A stretch of DNA of 6,900 bases from Colivivens sp963594655 (GTDB lineage Bacteria; Bacteroidota; Bacteroidia; Bacteroidales; Bacteroidaceae), in contig CAVBFD010000062.1 in the NCBI GenBank assembly GCA_963594655.1, positions 1 through 6,900 on the forward strand, written 5' to 3'. Under the pieces are notes generated by a model. It had not been told where the DNA came from. It saw nothing but the letters and a program-made list of their open reading frames with translations, and ran no database searches. Each line of letters begins with the position of its first letter. The first letter of the stretch is position 1. The translations under genes were made by a program, and so were the position numbers. Below, one piece after another: positions 5,794-6,900 of this stretch.

Positions 5794-6553
5794 TCACATT
5801 TCCTTTATTATCCAGTCACCTATGGTGCGCTGGTTGCTGTCATAGTTGACACAGATTTTAACCAATCGTTTGCCGTCCGCTGAATAGGGTATCAGGTAAC
5901 CCTTGTCGTCAATCTGTTTGAGGGCATCCCAACTCTTGCATGCGCATTTTTACCTCCATGTTAGGGTAGTCCAAATGGTAACATCTAAATTGTGAATCGT
6001 AGTTCTTGATGGTTAGGCAACCAACCTGGTAGAGCAACGGCAAGGCAAATGTTATCATATCCAGAGGTCTATAGAAATCAGTTTCATCGCAATACTTTTG
6101 TTCCATATCCAGTACTTTGACATTGTATTTCCGCAACGCCTCGATGAGATAGGACGGAGCGTCAGATTCAAACCAATAGGCTCCTATCTTCTGTCCGTCC
6201 AGAGCCTTTATCAGACTGAAAGGATTGAACACGTCTTCTGACTTCCCACTGAAATGATAGCCGTCATAGTAGCGTGTCAGTTTGTCAAGACACTCCTCAT
6301 AGGTCATGCCGAGAGCCTTGCCCAGTCCCTCCACATCGGGCTTCATCACGGTGGTGAGTTCGTTCTTGCTGATGCCGCAGATGGCAGAGTACTGGTCGAG
6401 CATGCTGATGTCACAAAGATTGTTCAGTTCGCCGGATATGCTGACAAACCTTGTCATGCCTGTGATGAAGAAGAACTCCAGATACGGGTCGAGCATCTTG
6501 ATCGGACTGTAGAAGTTCTGCATTATGAAGCGCAACTGCTGCAGGGTAATAAT
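5794..6553 (-). pseudogene. Decayed AAA-ATPase-like/PD-(D/E)XK nuclease gene (PF09820/PF08011 type)
   Basis: The larger part (6553-5909) reads through the middle of the family: MQNFYSPIKMLDPYLEF, FFITGMTRF, ELNNLCDISM, YYDGYHFSG, VFNPFSLIKAL and YHLDYPNMEV. The N-terminal portion with Walker A and B, normally before this, is missing; the frame is closed by a TAG at 6557-6559 and offers only a TTG near 6535 as start. After YPNMEV about 100 residues of the nuclease domain are absent. The reading frame then shifts, and 5928-5794 encodes the proper C-terminal end of the family (DALKQIDDKGY ... TIGDWIIKEM, stop). An N-terminal loss, an internal deletion and a frameshift mean the gene cannot make a working protein. 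These genes are very numerous in Prevotella-like genomes and often decay. Confidence 0.8.
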
Positions 6554-6597
6554 TGACTAAATCTGCCATATCCTCGCGCTTTTACGGTTTCACGCCG

Positions 6598-6629
6598 CTA
6601 AGTTACGAATAAAATCCGATACCACCAAA
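6598..6629 (-). promoter_or_regulatory. Promoter-like site in front of the pseudogene
   Basis: TTTG (6626-6629), then 20 bp, then TAACTTAG (6598-6605) on the minus strand: one mismatch from the Bacteroidota promoter. An ATG follows at 6567-6569, but its frame (starting MADLVNYYP) is +1 to the pseudogene frame and does not continue into family sequence. This is probably the surviving promoter and start region of the original gene. Confidence 0.4.
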
Positions 6630-6700
6630 CACCACGGACGGTTGATTGGAAAAAAAAGGGGTTCTTCCGCTTTTAATTCCCCGACTCTGTTTCCCAGGTC

Positions 6701-6725
6701 CATCAGAACCCTTTGGTTCATGATG
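6701..6725. repeat. Imperfect inverted repeat (hairpin)
   Basis: CATCAGAACC (6701-6710) pairs with GGTTC-A-TGATG (6715-6725) with one bulged A and a 4-base loop. TTTT follows on the plus strand (6726-6729), so it resembles a weak terminator for a plus-strand transcript. No plus-strand gene ends here, so its role is unclear. Confidence 0.4.
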
Positions 6726-6835
6726 TTTTCAACACCACAAAACAGTATACATTTGTTTAGGTTTTTATGGTTTATTGACTAAGTTGGCCCATTTGTAATG
6801 TGGTTCGCAAGACCGTCAAAATTCACCACCTAAAT

Positions 6836-6891
6836 TCACTCGAGTGAATCGATCAAATCACTCGAGTGAATTGATCAAATCACTCGAGTGA
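6836..6891. repeat. Three palindromes TCACTCGAGTGA at exact 22-bp spacing
   Basis: The perfect 12-bp palindrome TCACTCGAGTGA occurs at 6836-6847, 6858-6869 and 6880-6891. The 10-bp spacers are ATCGATCAAA and ATTGATCAAA, differing by one base, and the second contains its own palindrome TTGATCAA (6871-6878). Copy 1 extends to a 16-bp perfect palindrome (6834-6849). The exact 22-bp period is about two helical turns, so a dimeric protein would find all sites on the same face. The third copy ends nine bases before the window edge, so the array may continue. It could be an operator or iteron-like array, or a simple tandem repeat. Confidence 0.9.
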
Positions 6892-6900
6892 AATGACCCC

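Larger units (their letters stand above)
6554..6835. other. Non-coding stretch upstream of the pseudogene
   Basis: I see no convincing coding region on either strand; all frames are broken by stops. It holds a promoter-like site (6598-6629), a run of eight A (6650-6657), a hairpin (6701-6725), and a 9-bp direct repeat ATTGACTAA (6552-6560 and 6774-6782). No insertion-sequence ends are evident. It may contain lost N-terminal sequence of the neighbouring pseudogene, but nothing in it translates to that domain. Confidence 0.6.

Noticed and set aside
5909..6535. The pseudogene's middle part as an intact TTG-started protein
   Set aside because: It lacks the ATPase and nuclease cores, and the true C-terminus lies downstream in another frame, so an intact gene is unlikely.
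6350..6569. Short minus-strand frame from the ATG at 6567-6569 (MADLVNYYP...) as a small gene
   Set aside because: It runs out of frame over sequence that clearly encodes the PF09820 family in another frame, and stops after about 50 codons.
6552..6782. ATTGACTAA direct repeat as target-site duplication of an inserted element
   Set aside because: The 9-bp repeat flanks 213 bp with no terminal inverted repeats and no transposase, and such a match can occur by chance in AT-rich DNA.
6836..6891. The 22-bp repeats as a CRISPR array
   Set aside because: The spacers are only 10 bp and almost identical to each other, and no cas gene is present. This is a phased tandem palindrome.

Overview
The window looks like a chromosomal segment of a Bacteroidales bacterium, most likely Prevotella-like. 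The grounds are the short bS21 typical of Bacteroidota, the gene order rpsU-xerC-hpf-tRNA that I know from Bacteroidales, several promoters of the Bacteroidota type (TTTG ... TAnnTTTG), mostly weak Shine-Dalgarno sites, and a remnant of the AAA-ATPase-like/PD-(D/E)XK family (PF09820/PF08011) that is heavily amplified in this order. Every gene I can support is on the minus strand, so transcription runs from right to left.

In transcription order: (1) 6836-6900, three copies of a perfect 12-bp palindrome at an exact 22-bp period, cut by the window edge. (2) 6554-6835, a non-coding stretch with a hairpin and a promoter-like site. (3) 5794-6553, a decayed PF09820-type gene that has lost its N-terminal ATPase part and its nuclease core and is frameshifted. 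(4) 5715 down to 3274, three tightly spaced genes: a compact ABC/AAA ATPase, a DUF4435 TOPRIM-like protein starting one base after it, and a cysteine-rich DUF3109 protein. (5) trpB2 (3188-1815), a stand-alone tryptophan synthase beta-like enzyme with a near-perfect promoter of its own and a hairpin after its stop. (6) rpsU, xerC and hpf (1604-113), ribosomal protein bS21, a Xer tyrosine recombinase and a short hibernation factor. (7) The 5' end of a tRNA (21-1), probably tRNA-Thr, behind its own promoter.

The most interesting part is the ATPase + DUF4435 pair at 3882-5715. An ABC-type ATPase next to a DUF4435/TOPRIM nuclease is the architecture of the PARIS anti-phage system (AriA/AriB) and, more broadly, of OLD-like ATPase/TOPRIM pairs. 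Both proteins keep the expected motifs: Walker A, signature and Walker B with H-loop in one; a TOPRIM Glu and DxD in the other. Here the ATPase is compact (276 aa), the pair sits among housekeeping genes, and a cysteine-rich DUF3109 gene follows 26 bp later. This may be a divergent or domesticated version. Function is inferred from architecture only.

Secondary points are the 22-bp palindrome array, a 12-bp palindrome overlapping the trpB2 -33 box, a small inverted repeat at the probable transcription start of the ATPase operon, and the step-by-step decay of the PF09820 gene.
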